Source: Rhodoferax sp.
Lineage (GTDB): Bacteria; Pseudomonadota; Gammaproteobacteria; Burkholderiales; Burkholderiaceae_C
Assembly: GCF_030697375.1 (NCBI RefSeq)
Contig: NZ_JAUYQD010000053.1
Span: 1 to 64,000 of the forward strand
Direction of reading: 5' to 3'
DNA: 64,000 nucleotides
In this document: piece after piece, positions 46,368 to 57,417 of the stretch
How positions within the stretch are numbered: the stretch's first letter is position 1
Layout: the number at the start of each line of letters is the position of its first letter
Notes under the pieces: generated by a model
What the model saw: the letters and a program-made list of their open reading frames with translations, nothing else
What the model was told of the DNA's origin: nothing
Database searches by the model: none
Made by a program: the position numbers and the translations under genes

Positions 46368-48203
46368 TTATTTCTGGATCAGGTATTCGGCGCTGGCCAT
46401 CACCATCAGCACCGCCGCGCAGACGCGAAGGCGCAAGTTGGTCCCAGTGGTAGTGGTGGAAGCCACCACGCCCGCCATGCTGCCGACCGCCGTGGTGATC
46501 AGGTTTTGGGTGGCCACCGACAGTTGCCCGCCGCACAGCAGCAGGTTCAAGCGCTGCACCAGCGCGCTGGGGCTGAGTGCCGTAGGGCTGGTCGCCAGCG
46601 CCAACTCGCTGGTATAGGCCGCCTTGATGTCGCCCTTATTGAGGCCCCGATCCAGATTGTCCAGCAGGTAATTCAGGTAGCCGCCCACGCTGCTTTCGGT
46701 GACCAACTGGAATTCAGGTGCCACCGCGCCCACGCTCAGTGCGCTGGACGGCGGAACATAGCCCGGGCGGAAGAAATTGAACACCGAGGGTGAGCGCAAG
46801 GGGCTTTGCCCCAACTGCAAGCCGGGGTTGCTCAGGTCTTCGATCTTCCAGGCGCCACTGGCGGACGCCGCGCCAAAGGTGCGCGCCCACTGCACAAGAC
46901 GCAGCATGGGTTCGCGCAACTTACCGTATTCGGTGGCACTCAAGCCCGCGGGGCCGCGCGCCTCGTTGTCCATCAAAATCGCGGCAAACACAAAGGCCAG
47001 ATCGCCCCGCACCCCGGCGCCATTGTTGGCAAACACGGCCGCCACCCGCGCCACATAGGCGGGGCTGGGGTTGCTGGTGACCAGGCGCTGGATCATCTGT
47101 TTGCAGAAAAACGGCGCGGTGTTGGGGTGCTTGAACAGGGTGTCCAGCGCCGTCTTCAGGGCGTCCGCACCGGGCGTGTTGGCGGCAACGGTGACGCCCA
47201 GAAACGTGGCCGCCAAGGTGGAGTGGTTGCTGGCGGTGAGCACCATGGGCAACCTGGCAAACGCGGTATTGCCCACCGTGCGGGTGCCACCGCCGTTCTG
47301 CGCGATGACCGTGGGGACGTTCTGGCTTTGGTCCACGTCGTAGCCGGTGAACACCCGGGCCAGGTTGCTGACATCGCTGGCGGTGTAAGTTTCCTGCGGT
47401 TTGCCGGCGCCGTCGAGTTGCAGCGTGCCATCCGCATTGAGCAGGTACAGGCCCACGCTGAACAATTGCATTACCTCGCGCGCGTAGTTCTCGTCGGGTT
47501 GGCGCCCCGAAGAGTTTTCCTTTTTGTTGCCCTTGGTGTTGAGGTAGTAGCCCATGGCCACATTCAGCGTGACGGCCTCCAGCAGGTCCCGGTAGTTGCC
47601 CAGCGCATGGGTGCACAGGGTGTCCCAGTAGTGCGCCATGGCATGGCTGCGCCAGCTGAAATCCAGCCCCGAGAGCGACACCACAAAAAACTCGGACAAG
47701 GCCAGCGCCATGCGTTTGCGCACGGGGTCAGGGGCGGTCATCAGTTGGTTCCAGGCCATGTAGTCGCCCTGGCGGCTGCTGTCGTAGTAGTTTTCCGTAC
47801 TCAGCACATTGTCATAACCTTGGCTATTGAGCCAGTCCCAGCCAGTGGTGCCCAACGAGGCCCCCACCTGGCCCTCCAGCCACGGGGCAAATCCCAGGCT
47901 GCGCACCGCGGCGATGTCCGCATCGCTGGCCGACAACTGCGCCTGCAATAGAAAGCGGGCCGCCTCTTCATCGCTCGCCGCGCTGGGGTAGGTGTGGCCC
48001 GTGGTACTCAGCTTGATGCTTCGCCCGGGGATGCTGGGGGCGGCCGAACTGTCTGCCGCAGAACCGCCACCACCACACGCCGTCAGCGCCGCTGCGGCCA
48101 GCGCCACGCCCACGCGGGCCTGAGCCCCTGTGGACCGTGCCGCAGGGGGCGCTGCCTCGGGGGCAGTGGGGATAGCGGTGTCATCAATCAGGTCAAAAGC
48201 CAT
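46368..48203 (-). CDS. DUF1800 family protein, probable lipoprotein
   Basis: The roughly 611-residue protein has a long N-terminal leader and a hydrophobic stretch ending in the lipobox LTAC (VGVALAAAALTACGGGG, about residues 36-52). Typical DUF1800 sequence follows: RFLLQAQLSASDADIAAVRSLGFAPWL, PVRKRMALALSEFFVVS, NYAREVMQLFSVGLYLLNADGT, and SNPSPAYVARVAAVF. It is paired with DUF1501 as in many Gram-negatives, and together they are exported proteins of unknown function. The start could also be an ATG five codons earlier (48218). Confidence 0.9.
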   Translation of the reverse strand: MAFDLIDDTAIPTAPEAAPPAARSTGAQARVGVALAAAALTACGGGGSAADSSAAPSIPGRSIKLSTTGHTYPSAASDEEAARFLLQAQLSASDADIAAVRSLGFAPWLEGQVGASLGTTGWDWLNSQGYDNVLSTENYYDSSRQGDYMAWNQLMTAPDPVRKRMALALSEFFVVSLSGLDFSWRSHAMAHYWDTLCTHALGNYRDLLEAVTLNVAMGYYLNTKGNKKENSSGRQPDENYAREVMQLFSVGLYLLNADGTLQLDGAGKPQETYTASDVSNLARVFTGYDVDQSQNVPTVIAQNGGGTRTVGNTAFARLPMVLTASNHSTLAATFLGVTVAANTPGADALKTALDTLFKHPNTAPFFCKQMIQRLVTSNPSPAYVARVAAVFANNGAGVRGDLAFVFAAILMDNEARGPAGLSATEYGKLREPMLRLVQWARTFGAASASGAWKIEDLSNPGLQLGQSPLRSPSVFNFFRPGYVPPSSALSVGAVAPEFQLVTESSVGGYLNYLLDNLDRGLNKGDIKAAYTSELALATSPTALSPSALVQRLNLLLCGGQLSVATQNLITTAVGSMAGVVASTTTTGTNLRLRVCAAVLMVMASAEYLIQK

Positions 48204-48381
48204 GGGGAATGCAGCCAAAAATAAAACATTGTTTTCCCGAGGTTAATCGGGGACCCGCAGGTCCGCGAGTGGCCTTGCAAATTGTTACCAATTTGACCTG
48301 GGGCAAAACTTCATGTATCAAGCGCATTGGGTCGGGTTCTCCTCCATATCCACCGCCAGACTGGCGCGCTATAGTCAAAAA

Positions 48382-50316
48382 ATGCATACCCATCTCAACG
48401 ATCTGCACCCCGCAGGCCTGCGGCGCAACAAGGTTGTCAGCGCTACGGAGGCCGTGCGCCTGATCCACAGCGGCGACACGGTGGCCACGGGCGGCTTTGT
48501 GGGCATCGGTTTTGCCGAGGAAATTGCGGTGGCGCTGGAAGCACGGTTTTTGCAAACGCAGGCAGAGACCGGACAAGGCGCCCCCCGCGACCTGACCCTG
48601 GTGTACGCCGCAGGCCAGGGCGACGGCAAGACCCGGGGCCTGAACCACTTTGGCCACAAAGGTTTGTTGCGCCGGGTGGTGGGCGGGCACTGGGGCCTGG
48701 TGCCCGCGCTGCAGCAATTGGCCGTGAACAACGAGATTGAGGCCTACAACCTGCCCCAGGGCGTGCTGACCCATTTGTTCCGCGACATTGCCGCGGGCAA
48801 GCCCGGCACCCTCACCCATGTCGGGCTGGACACCTTTGTAGACCCCCTGCACGGCGGCGGCAAGATCAATGCCTGCACCACCGAAGAGCTGGTGCGCCGC
48901 ATGGAAATCGACGGCAAGACCTACCTGTTCTACAAGGCCTTTCCCATTTCAGTGGGCATCATCCGCGCCACCACGGCTGACCCGGATGGCAACCTGAGCA
49001 TGGAGCGCGAGGCGCTCACCCTTGAAGCCCTGGCCATTGCCATGGCCGCGCGCAACAGCGGCGGCATCGTGATTGCGCAGGTGGAGCGCCTGGCCGAGCG
49101 CGGCACGCTGAACCCGCGCATGGTCAAGGTGCCCGGTGTGCTGGTGGATGCGGTGGTGGTCGCCACCGACCCCGCCCACCACATGCAAACCTTCTCCGAA
49201 GCCTACAACCCGGCCTACTCCGGCGAGATCCGGGTGCCCATGGATTTGTTGGCCCCCATGGCCCAGGGGGAACGCAAGGTGATTGCCCGGCGGGCGGCGC
49301 TGGAGCTCAAGCCCAACGGCGTGGTGAACCTGGGCATTGGCATGCCCGAAGGCGTGGCAGCGGTGGCGGCCGAAGAAAAAATCATCGACCTGCTGACCCT
49401 GACCACCGAGCCCGGGGTGATTGGCGGCATTCCTGCCGGGGGCCTGAGCTTTGGCGCGGCGGTGAACACCCAGGCCATCATCGACCAGCCCAACCAGTTT
49501 GACTTTTACGACGGCGGCGGCCTGGACATTGCCATCCTCGGCCTGGCCCAGGCCGACGCCCAGGGCAACCTGAATGTGAGCAAGTTCGGCAGCCGGCTGG
49601 CCGGCGCCGGTGGCTTCATCAACATCAGCCAGAACGCCAAACGCGTGGTGTTTGTGGGCACCTTCACCGCCGGCGACCTGCAGACCGAGGTGCAAGACGG
49701 GCGCCTGCACATCAAAAGCGAGGGCACCCAGCGCAAATTCGTGCAGGCGGTGGAGCACCGCACCTTCAGCGGACGGGTGGCGCGCGCACGCGGCCAGCAG
49801 GTGCTGTACGTGACCGAGCGCTGCGTGTTCCGCCTGGCGGGCACGCCGGAGCAACCGGCGCTGGAGCTGACCGAGCTGGCGCCGGGTGTGGACCTGCAAC
49901 GCGATGTGTTGGCGCAGATGGACTTTTTGCCGCTGATCAGCCCGCAGCTCAAAACCATGGACCCGGCCCTGTTCGCCGCCGGCCCCCTGGGCCTGCGCGA
50001 ACGCCTGCTGGCCACGCCCCTGGCGCAGCGCCTGGAGCTGGACCGCGAGCACCGCCTGCTGTTCATCAACTTCGAAGGGCTTTCGGTCGAGAGCATGGAC
50101 GACATCGCCGCCATCGAAGCCTTGGTCACCCGCCTGCTGGAGCCGCTGGACGCGCGGGTGGCGGTGGTGGCCAACTACGACAGCTTCAACATCGTGCCAC
50201 CGCTGATGGAACCCTACACCGCCATGGTGCAGCGGCTGACGCAGCGCTTTTACAGCCGCGTCACCCGCTACGGCACCGGTGGTTTTCTGAAAGCACGCCT
50301 GGAAGGGCGCACATGA
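48382..50316 (+). CDS. Acyl-CoA:acetate/3-ketoacid CoA-transferase (fused alpha-beta, YdiF-like)
   Basis: The 644-residue enzyme has both CoA-transferase family I halves fused. The alpha half starts [18 protein letters not shown]; the beta half has [14 protein letters not shown] and the catalytic-Glu region [17 protein letters not shown] (Glu about 343). A C-terminal extension of about 115 residues (from [17 protein letters not shown]) is longer than E. coli YdiF. It moves CoA between short-chain acids and acyl-CoA. ATG 48382 follows the conserved start [11 protein letters not shown]; an upstream extension looks non-homologous. Its stop overlaps the next gene's start (ATGA). Confidence 0.92.
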   Translation: MHTHLNDLHPAGLRRNKVVSATEAVRLIHSGDTVATGGFVGIGFAEEIAVALEARFLQTQAETGQGAPRDLTLVYAAGQGDGKTRGLNHFGHKGLLRRVVGGHWGLVPALQQLAVNNEIEAYNLPQGVLTHLFRDIAAGKPGTLTHVGLDTFVDPLHGGGKINACTTEELVRRMEIDGKTYLFYKAFPISVGIIRATTADPDGNLSMEREALTLEALAIAMAARNSGGIVIAQVERLAERGTLNPRMVKVPGVLVDAVVVATDPAHHMQTFSEAYNPAYSGEIRVPMDLLAPMAQGERKVIARRAALELKPNGVVNLGIGMPEGVAAVAAEEKIIDLLTLTTEPGVIGGIPAGGLSFGAAVNTQAIIDQPNQFDFYDGGGLDIAILGLAQADAQGNLNVSKFGSRLAGAGGFINISQNAKRVVFVGTFTAGDLQTEVQDGRLHIKSEGTQRKFVQAVEHRTFSGRVARARGQQVLYVTERCVFRLAGTPEQPALELTELAPGVDLQRDVLAQMDFLPLISPQLKTMDPALFAAGPLGLRERLLATPLAQRLELDREHRLLFINFEGLSVESMDDIAAIEALVTRLLEPLDARVAVVANYDSFNIVPPLMEPYTAMVQRLTQRFYSRVTRYGTGGFLKARLEGRT

Positions 50317-52538
50317 CGGCCAGCGTGGCCCATATTGCCACGCAAGCCCGGCTGCGCGACCCCGTGGAGCAGTTGCAGCTGGCGCTGCGTGAGCAGCAGG
50401 TCATTCTGGACACCGCCGGTGTCGGCATTGTGTTCATCAAACAGCGCCTGGTCATCCGCTGCAACCTGCGCTTTGCGCAAATCTTCGGCCACACCGACAC
50501 GGCGGACCTGTTGAACAGCCCGAACGTGTCCCTCTACCCCGACCAGACCGCCTTTCACGCGCTGGGGGAGGCGGCCTACCCGGTCATGGCCCAGGGCCTG
50601 GCCTACAAGTCCGAAGTGCGGATGAAGCGCCGGGACGGGCCATTGTTTTGGGCGCATTTGACGGGCAAGCTGGTCAACCCGGCCAACACCGACGAAGGCT
50701 CCATCTGGATCATCGACGACATCGACGAGCAAAAATCCGCGCAAGCCCAGTTGCAAGCCCTGCTGACCGAGCAAAGCCTGATCCTGGACAACGCCCTGGT
50801 GAGCATCCTGTTTCTGCGAGACCGCAAGGTGACGCGCTGCACCCCCAGCTTTGAGTTGATGCTGGGCTACGCGGTGGGCGAGTTGCACGGCGCCTCGTCG
50901 CGCACCTGGTACATGAGCGAGCAGGACTGGGTGGAGGCCAGCGAACGGTGTTATGCCCCCCTGGCCCAGGGGCGCACCTTCAACGAAGAAATGGTGCTGC
51001 GTCGCAAGGACGGGTCACCCATGTTCTGCCACGTACAGGCCAAGGCCATCGACTCCCAGGACCTGAGCCAGGGCTCCATCTGGATCGGTCTGGACATCAC
51101 GGCCCGCAAACTGGCCGAACAGGAGCTGCAGCAAGCCCACCTCCACCTGGAACAGCTGGTGGAGCAGCGCACCCAGGAACTCAGCCAGACCGTCTTGGCG
51201 CTGGAAAAAGAAGCCCAGGAGAAAAAAGCCGCGCAGGCCCACATCCAGCAACTGGCCCATTTCGACCCGCTCACCGGCCTGCCCAACCGGGTGCTGCTGC
51301 AGGACCGCTGCCAGCACACCCTGAGCATGGCCCGGCGCAAGCAACAGGCGGTCGCCCTGATGTTTTTGGACCTGGACCACTTCAAAAACATCAACGACTC
51401 CCTGGGCCACCGCGTGGGGGACCAGGTGCTGGTGGAGCTGGCCGCCCGGCTGACCTCGGCCGTACGGGAGCAGGACACGGTGTCCCGCCTGGGCGGCGAC
51501 GAATTCATTTTGCTGCTGCCCGACACCGATGCCTATGGCGCCTCCCAGGTGGCGGACAAAATCCTGCAGGCGGCGCTGCTGCCCTTCCAGCTGGAGCAGC
51601 ATGAGCTCACCGTCACCCCCTCCATCGGCATTGCGCTGTACCCCCGGGACGGCGCGGACCTGGACACCCTGTCCAAATGCGCCGACGCGGCCATGTACCG
51701 CGCCAAGGAGGACGGGCGCAACAGCTACCGCTTTTTCACCCACGACATCCAGGCCCAGACCGACCGCACCCTGCTGCTGGGCAATGCATTGCGCCGGGCG
51801 CTGGAGCGCCAGCAGCTCAGCCTGCACTACCAGCCCCAAATTGCGCTGGCCAGCGGCCGCCCCGTGGGCGCCGAGGCCCTGCTGCGCTGGCACCACCCCG
51901 ACCTGGGGGCTATCTCCCCGGCGGAGTTCATCCCCATTGCCGAAAGCAGCGGCCTGATTTTGCCCATCGGGGAATGGGTGATCCGCACCGCCTGCGCGCA
52001 GTTGGCCCAATGGATCGAGCAGGGCCTGGCGCCCATCACCATCTCGGTCAATGTGTCCTCGGTGCAGTTCCGCCATGCCAACCTGCCCCAATTGGTGAGC
52101 GACATTCTGGAGGACGCCGGTCTGCCCCCGGCCCTGCTGGAGCTGGAGCTGACCGAAGGCGTGGCCATGGACAACCCGCACAAGGCCATCGCCGTGATGG
52201 ACGACCTGCACCGCCGGGGCGTGAAGCTGTCCATTGACGACTTTGGCACGGGTTATTCGTCTTTGAGCTACCTCAAACGTTTTCCGGTCTACAAGCTCAA
52301 GATCGACCAGTCCTTTGTGCGCGACATCGAGCAAGACCCCGACGACAAGGCCATCGTCGGCGCCATCATCAGCATGGCCAACAGCCTGGGGCTCAAGACC
52401 ATTGCCGAAGGGGTGGAAACCGAAGGCCAGCTCGCCTTCCTGCGCGCCCGGGGCTGCACCGAAACCCAGGGCTACTACTTCAGCAAACCCCTGCCAACCC
52501 AAGCCTTCGAAGACTACGTGCGCAAATCTGCCGCGTAG
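50313..52538 (+). CDS. PAS-PAS-GGDEF-EAL c-di-GMP signalling protein
   Basis: The 741-residue cytoplasmic protein has two PAS domains (about 15-145 and 150-270), a coiled coil, a GGDEF domain with intact [11 protein letters not shown] (about 392) and an EAL domain with intact [11 protein letters not shown] (about 520), [17 protein letters not shown] and EGVETEGQL. Intact signatures suggest it can both make and degrade c-di-GMP, with EAL activity often dominant in such hybrids. It overlaps the CoA-transferase stop by four bases and is therefore translationally coupled to a metabolic gene. The PAS ligand is unknown. Confidence 0.95.
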   Translation: MTASVAHIATQARLRDPVEQLQLALREQQVILDTAGVGIVFIKQRLVIRCNLRFAQIFGHTDTADLLNSPNVSLYPDQTAFHALGEAAYPVMAQGLAYKSEVRMKRRDGPLFWAHLTGKLVNPANTDEGSIWIIDDIDEQKSAQAQLQALLTEQSLILDNALVSILFLRDRKVTRCTPSFELMLGYAVGELHGASSRTWYMSEQDWVEASERCYAPLAQGRTFNEEMVLRRKDGSPMFCHVQAKAIDSQDLSQGSIWIGLDITARKLAEQELQQAHLHLEQLVEQRTQELSQTVLALEKEAQEKKAAQAHIQQLAHFDPLTGLPNRVLLQDRCQHTLSMARRKQQAVALMFLDLDHFKNINDSLGHRVGDQVLVELAARLTSAVREQDTVSRLGGDEFILLLPDTDAYGASQVADKILQAALLPFQLEQHELTVTPSIGIALYPRDGADLDTLSKCADAAMYRAKEDGRNSYRFFTHDIQAQTDRTLLLGNALRRALERQQLSLHYQPQIALASGRPVGAEALLRWHHPDLGAISPAEFIPIAESSGLILPIGEWVIRTACAQLAQWIEQGLAPITISVNVSSVQFRHANLPQLVSDILEDAGLPPALLELELTEGVAMDNPHKAIAVMDDLHRRGVKLSIDDFGTGYSSLSYLKRFPVYKLKIDQSFVRDIEQDPDDKAIVGAIISMANSLGLKTIAEGVETEGQLAFLRARGCTETQGYYFSKPLPTQAFEDYVRKSAA

Positions 52539-52543
52539 GTGTT

Positions 52544-53164
52544 TCAGGCGCGGGCGCTGGGACGGCTGTTCACCCGGTCACGCCAGGCCTGCAGGGCGTG
52601 CAAGCCGACCTCACCGGGCACAAACTTCATCAGGCCCCGGGCAAACTCCAGAGCGCAAAAGGCGGTGATGTCGGCAATGGTGAAGCGCTCGCCCGCCATC
52701 CAGGGCTGCTGCTGCAGTAGTTGGTCAAACCAGACCGCCAGCGCCCGCACCTTCTCGCCCTGCGACTGGCCGAAGTCGGGAAACTGCGGCTGCTCCAGCA
52801 CCGCCAGGCCGGGGTGGGTGTGGCGGATGCAGTTGGCAATACCGGCCAGCAAATACAGCTCGACCCGGCGGTCGGCCATCTCGATGAAGGCCCGCTCCTC
52901 GGCATCCACGCCCATCAGGTTGGGCTCGGGATACAGGCCCTCCAGGTAGGTGCAGATGGCGCGGGTTTCGGTCAGCACGCGGCCATCGTCGAGCTCCAGC
53001 GCCGGCACCTTGGCCAGCGGATTTTTGCGCAGGTAGTCGTCCGTGCGGTGCTCGCCCTGGTTCAGGTCCACATGGACCATCTCCAAGCCGCTGATGTTTT
53101 TTTCCACCAGAAACATCAAAACCCGGCGGGGGCTGGGGGCGCGGTGGGCGGTGTAGAGCTTCAT
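52544..53164 (-). CDS. Glutathione S-transferase family protein
   Basis: The 206-residue protein has a thioredoxin-like N-terminal domain with MKLYTAHRAPSPRRVLMFLVEKN and KNPLAKVPALELDDGRVLTETRAI (glutathione-binding region). An all-helical C-terminal domain follows (GERFTIADITAFCALEFARG). It conjugates or reduces electrophiles using glutathione; substrate unknown. It lies 23 bp downstream of the second GST gene, in the same direction. Confidence 0.93.
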   Translation of the reverse strand: MKLYTAHRAPSPRRVLMFLVEKNISGLEMVHVDLNQGEHRTDDYLRKNPLAKVPALELDDGRVLTETRAICTYLEGLYPEPNLMGVDAEERAFIEMADRRVELYLLAGIANCIRHTHPGLAVLEQPQFPDFGQSQGEKVRALAVWFDQLLQQQPWMAGERFTIADITAFCALEFARGLMKFVPGEVGLHALQAWRDRVNSRPSARA

Positions 53165-53187
53165 GGGAGGGGTTCCTCAGACAGGTG

Positions 53188-53895
53188 TTACGCAGACGTT
53201 TTGGACTGACCCATCTCCACCATGGAGCGGGCTTTTTCGGAGAACTCTTTGGCTTTTTCTTCGCTGTCGCGGCGCAGCTCCAGCGTGGAAGGCGGCGCCT
53301 GCAGGCCGCGCTGCACCGCCGGACGCGCCCGGATGGCCTCCAGCCAGCGTTGCAAATGCGGCAGGTCGTCCACCTCCACGCCCGACCAGCGGTGGGTGCG
53401 CACCCAGGCCCAATTGGCGATGTCGGCAATGGAGTAGTCGCCCGCCAGGTACTCGTGGTCTTGCAGGTGGCCGTCCAGTACGCGGAACAGGCGCTTGCTT
53501 TCGCCCTGGTAGCGGTCGATGGCAGGCTGGATTTTCTCGGGGAAGTAGCGGTAAAACACATTGGCCTGGCCCATCATGGGGCCGATGCCGCCCATCTGGA
53601 ACATCAGCCACTGGACCACGCGCGAACGCGCCTTGACCTCGGTGGGCAGCAGCCGCCCGGTTTTTTCCGCCAGGTACATCAGGCAGGCACCGGACTCGAA
53701 CACCGCGAAGTCGCCCTCGTCCCGGTCCACGATGGCGGGGATGCGGCCATTCGGGTTGATGGCCAGAAACGCAGGGGTTTTTTGCTCGCCCAGGGACAGG
53801 TCCAGCACCTGCAGGGTGTAGGGCAGCGCCAGTTCTTCCAGCGCAATCGACACCTTGTGTCCGTTGGGGGTGGCGGCGGTGTACAGATCGATCAT
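53188..53895 (-). CDS. Glutathione S-transferase, nu-class-like (YfcG/YghU group)
   Basis: The 235-residue protein opens [45 protein letters not shown] with the conserved Asn in TPNGHK, then [14 protein letters not shown] and [24 protein letters not shown]-terminal domain follows ([45 protein letters not shown]). Relatives YfcG and YghU act as disulfide-bond reductases with organic hydroperoxide activity. It precedes the other GST gene, so they probably form one transcript. Confidence 0.93.
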   Translation of the reverse strand: MIDLYTAATPNGHKVSIALEELALPYTLQVLDLSLGEQKTPAFLAINPNGRIPAIVDRDEGDFAVFESGACLMYLAEKTGRLLPTEVKARSRVVQWLMFQMGGIGPMMGQANVFYRYFPEKIQPAIDRYQGESKRLFRVLDGHLQDHEYLAGDYSIADIANWAWVRTHRWSGVEVDDLPHLQRWLEAIRARPAVQRGLQAPPSTLELRRDSEEKAKEFSEKARSMVEMGQSKTSA

Positions 53896-53909
53896 GGTCG
53901 AGGCTCCAA

Positions 53910-53981
53910 ATAAAACAGAGACAAATCAGGCTTTTGCCCTTTTAGCATAAGCGCAAGCAGCTATCAAAATAGTAGCAAAAG
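53910..53981 (+). repeat. Dispersed element, copy 8
   Basis: It has GGCTTTTGCC, then AGCGCAAGCAGCTATCAAA and ATAGTAGC. It ends directly at the stop codon of the minus-strand diguanylate cyclase gene, as copy 3 does at the HicA-like gene. Confidence 0.85.
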
Positions 53982-55562
53982 TCATTCCACCCCAGAGGGC
54001 TTTGGCAGATCATCGGCACACACCCGGTTGCGCCCCTGCTGCTTGGCCTGGTACAAGGCACGGTCGGCGCGCTGCACGAATGCCTGGGCCGACTCCTCAC
54101 GGGCAATGGCGATGCCAATGCTGAGCGTCACCACCTCGGCCACCGCCGAGTTTTCGTGCGTGAGGGCTTGCGCCTGCAACAGGAGCTGGATATGCCGGGC
54201 GATGTCCTGGGCGCCCTGGGCATCGGTTTCGGGCAACAGAACCGAAAACTCCTCGCCCCCGGTGCGGGCGGCCAAATCAGACGCCCTTGCACAGGCCTGG
54301 CGCAGCACCTGGGCCACGGCCTGCAGCGCCGCATCACCCGCCGGGTGGCCATAGCGGTCGTTGTAACCTTTGAAATAGTCCACATCCAGCACCAGCAAGG
54401 CCAGGGCGCACTCGGTGCGTTGCTGGCGTGCGAACTCCAGTCTGAGGCGCTCATCAAAGGCCCGCCGGTTGGGCAAGCCGGTCAGGGTGTCGGTCATCGA
54501 CAAAGTGGTCAGGCCCGCCATCTGGGACTCAATCAACCCCATCATGGTATTGACCTCGCCCGCCAGCAGGCCCAGTTCGTCGCGCCCCCGCACATCAATG
54601 CGCGCATCCCAGGCCGCGCCTTGGCGCACGCGCACGAGCTGTGCGCTAAAGCGCCTCAACCGCCCCAGCAGCAAGCCGTCCAGCGCCAGCGCCAAGACCA
54701 GGGCCGTGCCCAGCAAGATGAGCACCAGTTGGCCCCGCACCTGGGCAAACAGGTGCTGGCCCTGCGCGTAGACATCGCGTGGCAGGGAGAGCGTGATCCA
54801 ACCGAGGTCTTTTCCAAAGGCGTCCAGCAGGGAATAGTACAAGTGGTATTGCTGGGAATCGTGCGCAGTCCAAAAGCCCCGTCCACCCACGTCATTGGCC
54901 TCCAGCACGTCAGGCCAGTGCAGCAAACCCTCGGGCGCCGCCAGTGCCGAGCGCATTTCAAACGGCAAGCCGGTCTGCGCCCGCAGCTTGTCCTGGCGGT
55001 CGGTGGTGAGCAAGCGCCCCATCACCACGGTGCCCACCTGCGCACCGCTGAAGTCACTGCGGGTGATGCGCGCCCAGCACACCGCCATCAAGTCCAGGGT
55101 GGTCGCCACCAGACCGCAGCGCGGGGTGCGCCCCTGGGATTTAAAGCGCCCCATGGGAATAGCCCCGCCTTCGGTGGCAGACACCATATTCAGCGCCGCG
55201 CCCGGCGGCGCGACCTGGGCCAGGACCGCGCCCTTGGCGTCCAGCAACAAAATCAGTGAGAGGTTGGCCGACTCCAGCGACTGCGGCAGCAGATTGGCCT
55301 GCGCCCATGCGCCGTGCGCACGTGGATTGCTCGCGTAGTCGTACAGGTCGGTCCATTCGGCCCAGTCGCGGGTCTGGCTGCTGAGACCGGCCAGCACCGA
55401 CTCCAGTCCTTGCAGCACGCGCCCCATGTGGGCCACCAGCTCGCGCCGCTCTATCGTCTGGTAGCTGGCGTTCACGCTTTGCCGCAGCAACCACAGGGTG
55501 GCCCCAGCCATCAGGCCAAAACACAGACCAAACACCAACAATATTTTGAGCCGAATGCCCAT
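53982..55562 (-). CDS. Membrane diguanylate cyclase (CHASE4-like sensor, HAMP, GGDEF)
   Basis: The 526-residue protein has a membrane segment (about 5-28), a periplasmic CHASE4-type domain (about 30-265: GLSSQTRDWAEWTDLYDYASN), a second helix (about 275-300), HAMP (RRFSAQLVRVRQGAAWDARIDVRG) and a GGDEF domain whose active site is GGEEF (about 433). It would make c-di-GMP in response to a periplasmic signal. Its product could feed the LapD-like receptor elsewhere in the window, but no direct link is shown. Confidence 0.93.
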   Translation of the reverse strand: MGIRLKILLVFGLCFGLMAGATLWLLRQSVNASYQTIERRELVAHMGRVLQGLESVLAGLSSQTRDWAEWTDLYDYASNPRAHGAWAQANLLPQSLESANLSLILLLDAKGAVLAQVAPPGAALNMVSATEGGAIPMGRFKSQGRTPRCGLVATTLDLMAVCWARITRSDFSGAQVGTVVMGRLLTTDRQDKLRAQTGLPFEMRSALAAPEGLLHWPDVLEANDVGGRGFWTAHDSQQYHLYYSLLDAFGKDLGWITLSLPRDVYAQGQHLFAQVRGQLVLILLGTALVLALALDGLLLGRLRRFSAQLVRVRQGAAWDARIDVRGRDELGLLAGEVNTMMGLIESQMAGLTTLSMTDTLTGLPNRRAFDERLRLEFARQQRTECALALLVLDVDYFKGYNDRYGHPAGDAALQAVAQVLRQACARASDLAARTGGEEFSVLLPETDAQGAQDIARHIQLLLQAQALTHENSAVAEVVTLSIGIAIAREESAQAFVQRADRALYQAKQQGRNRVCADDLPKPSGVE

Positions 55563-55635
55563 GACGGTCTGCTCCAGACGTCCTGCAATGCACCGCTGCA
55601 GGCGCTATGACCTTAGCACAAGTGCATTGCGGTGC

Positions 55636-56499
55636 CTACGGCCGGGCAGCGGTTTTTGCGGCGTGCAGCACATCCCGCGTATGAATCGCCTCCAGGCGTG
55701 CCGCTTGCGCAAAATCGATACCACTGGAAGCGTACAAAATGGCGCGCGACGAGTTCACGATGATGGGCGCGGTGGTGTCGCCCTGGCTGGCACGCCAGCC
55801 CGCCGCGACGGTGGCCACCGCGTCACCGCCTTGCGCACCCACGCCGGGAATCAACAGCGGCAGGGTAGGCGCCAGGGCGCGCACCCGCTCGATTTCCGCC
55901 GGGTAGGTGGCGCCCACCACCAGGCCCAACTGGCCATTGAGGTTCCAGGGGCCTTGCGCCAAGGCGGCGATGTGTTCGTACAGACGGGGCTGGCCGGGCA
56001 GGTCCATCAGGCGCTGCGGCTGGAAGTCGTCGCCGCCGGGGTTGGAGGTGCGGCACAGCAAAAACGCGCCCTTGCCGTGGTATTTCAAATAGGGCTGCAC
56101 CGAGTCAAACCCCATGAAGGGCGAAAGTGTGACCGCGTCGGCGCCGTAGCGCTCAAACGCCTCCTTGGCGTACTGCTCGGCGGTGCTGCCGATGTCGCCG
56201 CGCTTGGCATCCAGAATGATGGGCACCTGGGGCGCCGTGCGGCGCATGTGCTCCATCAGCCGCTCCAGCTGGTCTTCGGCGCGGTGGGCGGCAAAGTAGG
56301 CGATTTGCGGCTTGAAGGCAATCACCAGGTCGGCCGTGGCGTCCACGATGGCGGCGCAAAAGTCGTAAATCCGCGAAGCGTCGCCCCGCATATGCAGCGG
56401 GAATTTGGCAGGCTCGGGGTCCAGCCCCACACACAGGAGGGAGGCGTTTTTGCGCTCTGCGGCGCACAGCATGTCGAGGAAGGTCAGGGGCGTATTCAT
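55636..56499 (-). CDS. pyrF: Orotidine-5'-phosphate decarboxylase (type 2)
   Basis: The 287-residue enzyme converts OMP to UMP in pyrimidine synthesis. The active-site signature [11 protein letters not shown] (Asp97, Lys99, Asp102) and [10 protein letters not shown] near the N-terminus are intact, with GVGAQGGD in the C-terminal phosphate-binding part. The length is that of the type 2 family. It lies 4 bp downstream of the uracil-DNA glycosylase gene and ends the tsaB-rimI-udg-pyrF run. Confidence 0.97.
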   Translation of the reverse strand: MNTPLTFLDMLCAAERKNASLLCVGLDPEPAKFPLHMRGDASRIYDFCAAIVDATADLVIAFKPQIAYFAAHRAEDQLERLMEHMRRTAPQVPIILDAKRGDIGSTAEQYAKEAFERYGADAVTLSPFMGFDSVQPYLKYHGKGAFLLCRTSNPGGDDFQPQRLMDLPGQPRLYEHIAALAQGPWNLNGQLGLVVGATYPAEIERVRALAPTLPLLIPGVGAQGGDAVATVAAGWRASQGDTTAPIIVNSSRAILYASSGIDFAQAARLEAIHTRDVLHAAKTAARP

Positions 56500-56503
56500 G
56501 GGT

Positions 56504-57403
56504 TTATTGTAGGGAGGGCTCCAGGGTGGCCATGGCCAGGCACAAATCCGCCCAGGCCTTGGCCTTGTCGCTGCTGGCGCGCAGCAACACTTTGGGGTGG
56601 TAGGTCACCACCACGGGAATGCCTTGGTAGCGGTAGACCGTGCCGCGCAGCTTGCCCAGCGGCTGGCTGGCCAAGGCGGGCTGTGCCCCCAGCAGCAGTT
56701 GCGTGGCAAAACGGCCCATGGCCACAATGATCTTGGGTTGCACCAGGGCGATTTCGCGCTGCAGGTAGGCGGCGCACTGCGCCAGCTCCTGCGCCTGCGG
56801 GATATGGCCGTGCGGCGGGCGGCATTTCACCACGTTGCTCAGGTAGGCCCCAGCGGCCCCCGACCCGCTGCGGCTGGCGCCCACGGCCTTGAGCATGTTG
56901 TCCAGCAAGATCCCCGGCTGGTCCGCAAAGGGCTGGCCCAGGCGGTCTTCCGCTTCGTCGGGCGGGTCGCCCACCACCATCCAGTCGGCTTGCACCACGA
57001 CCTCAGGCACTTGGAGGGTGGTATTTTTGCGCCCGGCGCACAGGCCGCAGGCTTGGCATTGGGCTGCGGCATCGGCCAGTTGCGCCCAGTCCATCCCGGC
57101 CATGGCGCCCATGCCCGGCGCGTGGGCGGGTGGCTGCGCGGCGGCCGGTGGCGCAGGCACACGCGCCAAAGGTGGCGCTGTCGGTGCGGACCCGGCGACT
57201 GGCGGCGCACTCGGTGCGACAGCAGGCACGCGCGGCTGGGAAAGGTGCGCTGGGCTCGACTGCACCACTGCGGACGATGTTGCACCAGGCGCCACGGCCG
57301 CTTCCAGCGCGGGCTCGGCGGCAAATGCGGTGCCGGGCAGCCAGACGTGCACGCCCATCTCTTGCAGCATGGCGCGTTGGCGCGCGTCGAGTTCAAGTGC
57401 CAT
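56504..57403 (-). CDS. Family 4 uracil-DNA glycosylase
   Basis: The 299-residue protein has a Pro/Ala-rich N-terminal extension (about 30-95). The conserved core follows: [15 protein letters not shown] (cysteines of the 4Fe-4S cluster), the motif [48 protein letters not shown], and [15 protein letters not shown]. It removes uracil from DNA in base excision repair. It sits between rimI and pyrF, a common linkage in Burkholderiales. Confidence 0.93.
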   Translation of the reverse strand: MALELDARQRAMLQEMGVHVWLPGTAFAAEPALEAAVAPGATSSAVVQSSPAHLSQPRVPAVAPSAPPVAGSAPTAPPLARVPAPPAAAQPPAHAPGMGAMAGMDWAQLADAAAQCQACGLCAGRKNTTLQVPEVVVQADWMVVGDPPDEAEDRLGQPFADQPGILLDNMLKAVGASRSGSGAAGAYLSNVVKCRPPHGHIPQAQELAQCAAYLQREIALVQPKIIVAMGRFATQLLLGAQPALASQPLGKLRGTVYRYQGIPVVVTYHPKVLLRASSDKAKAWADLCLAMATLEPSLQ

Positions 57404-57417
57404 TCAAGCTTTCCGGT

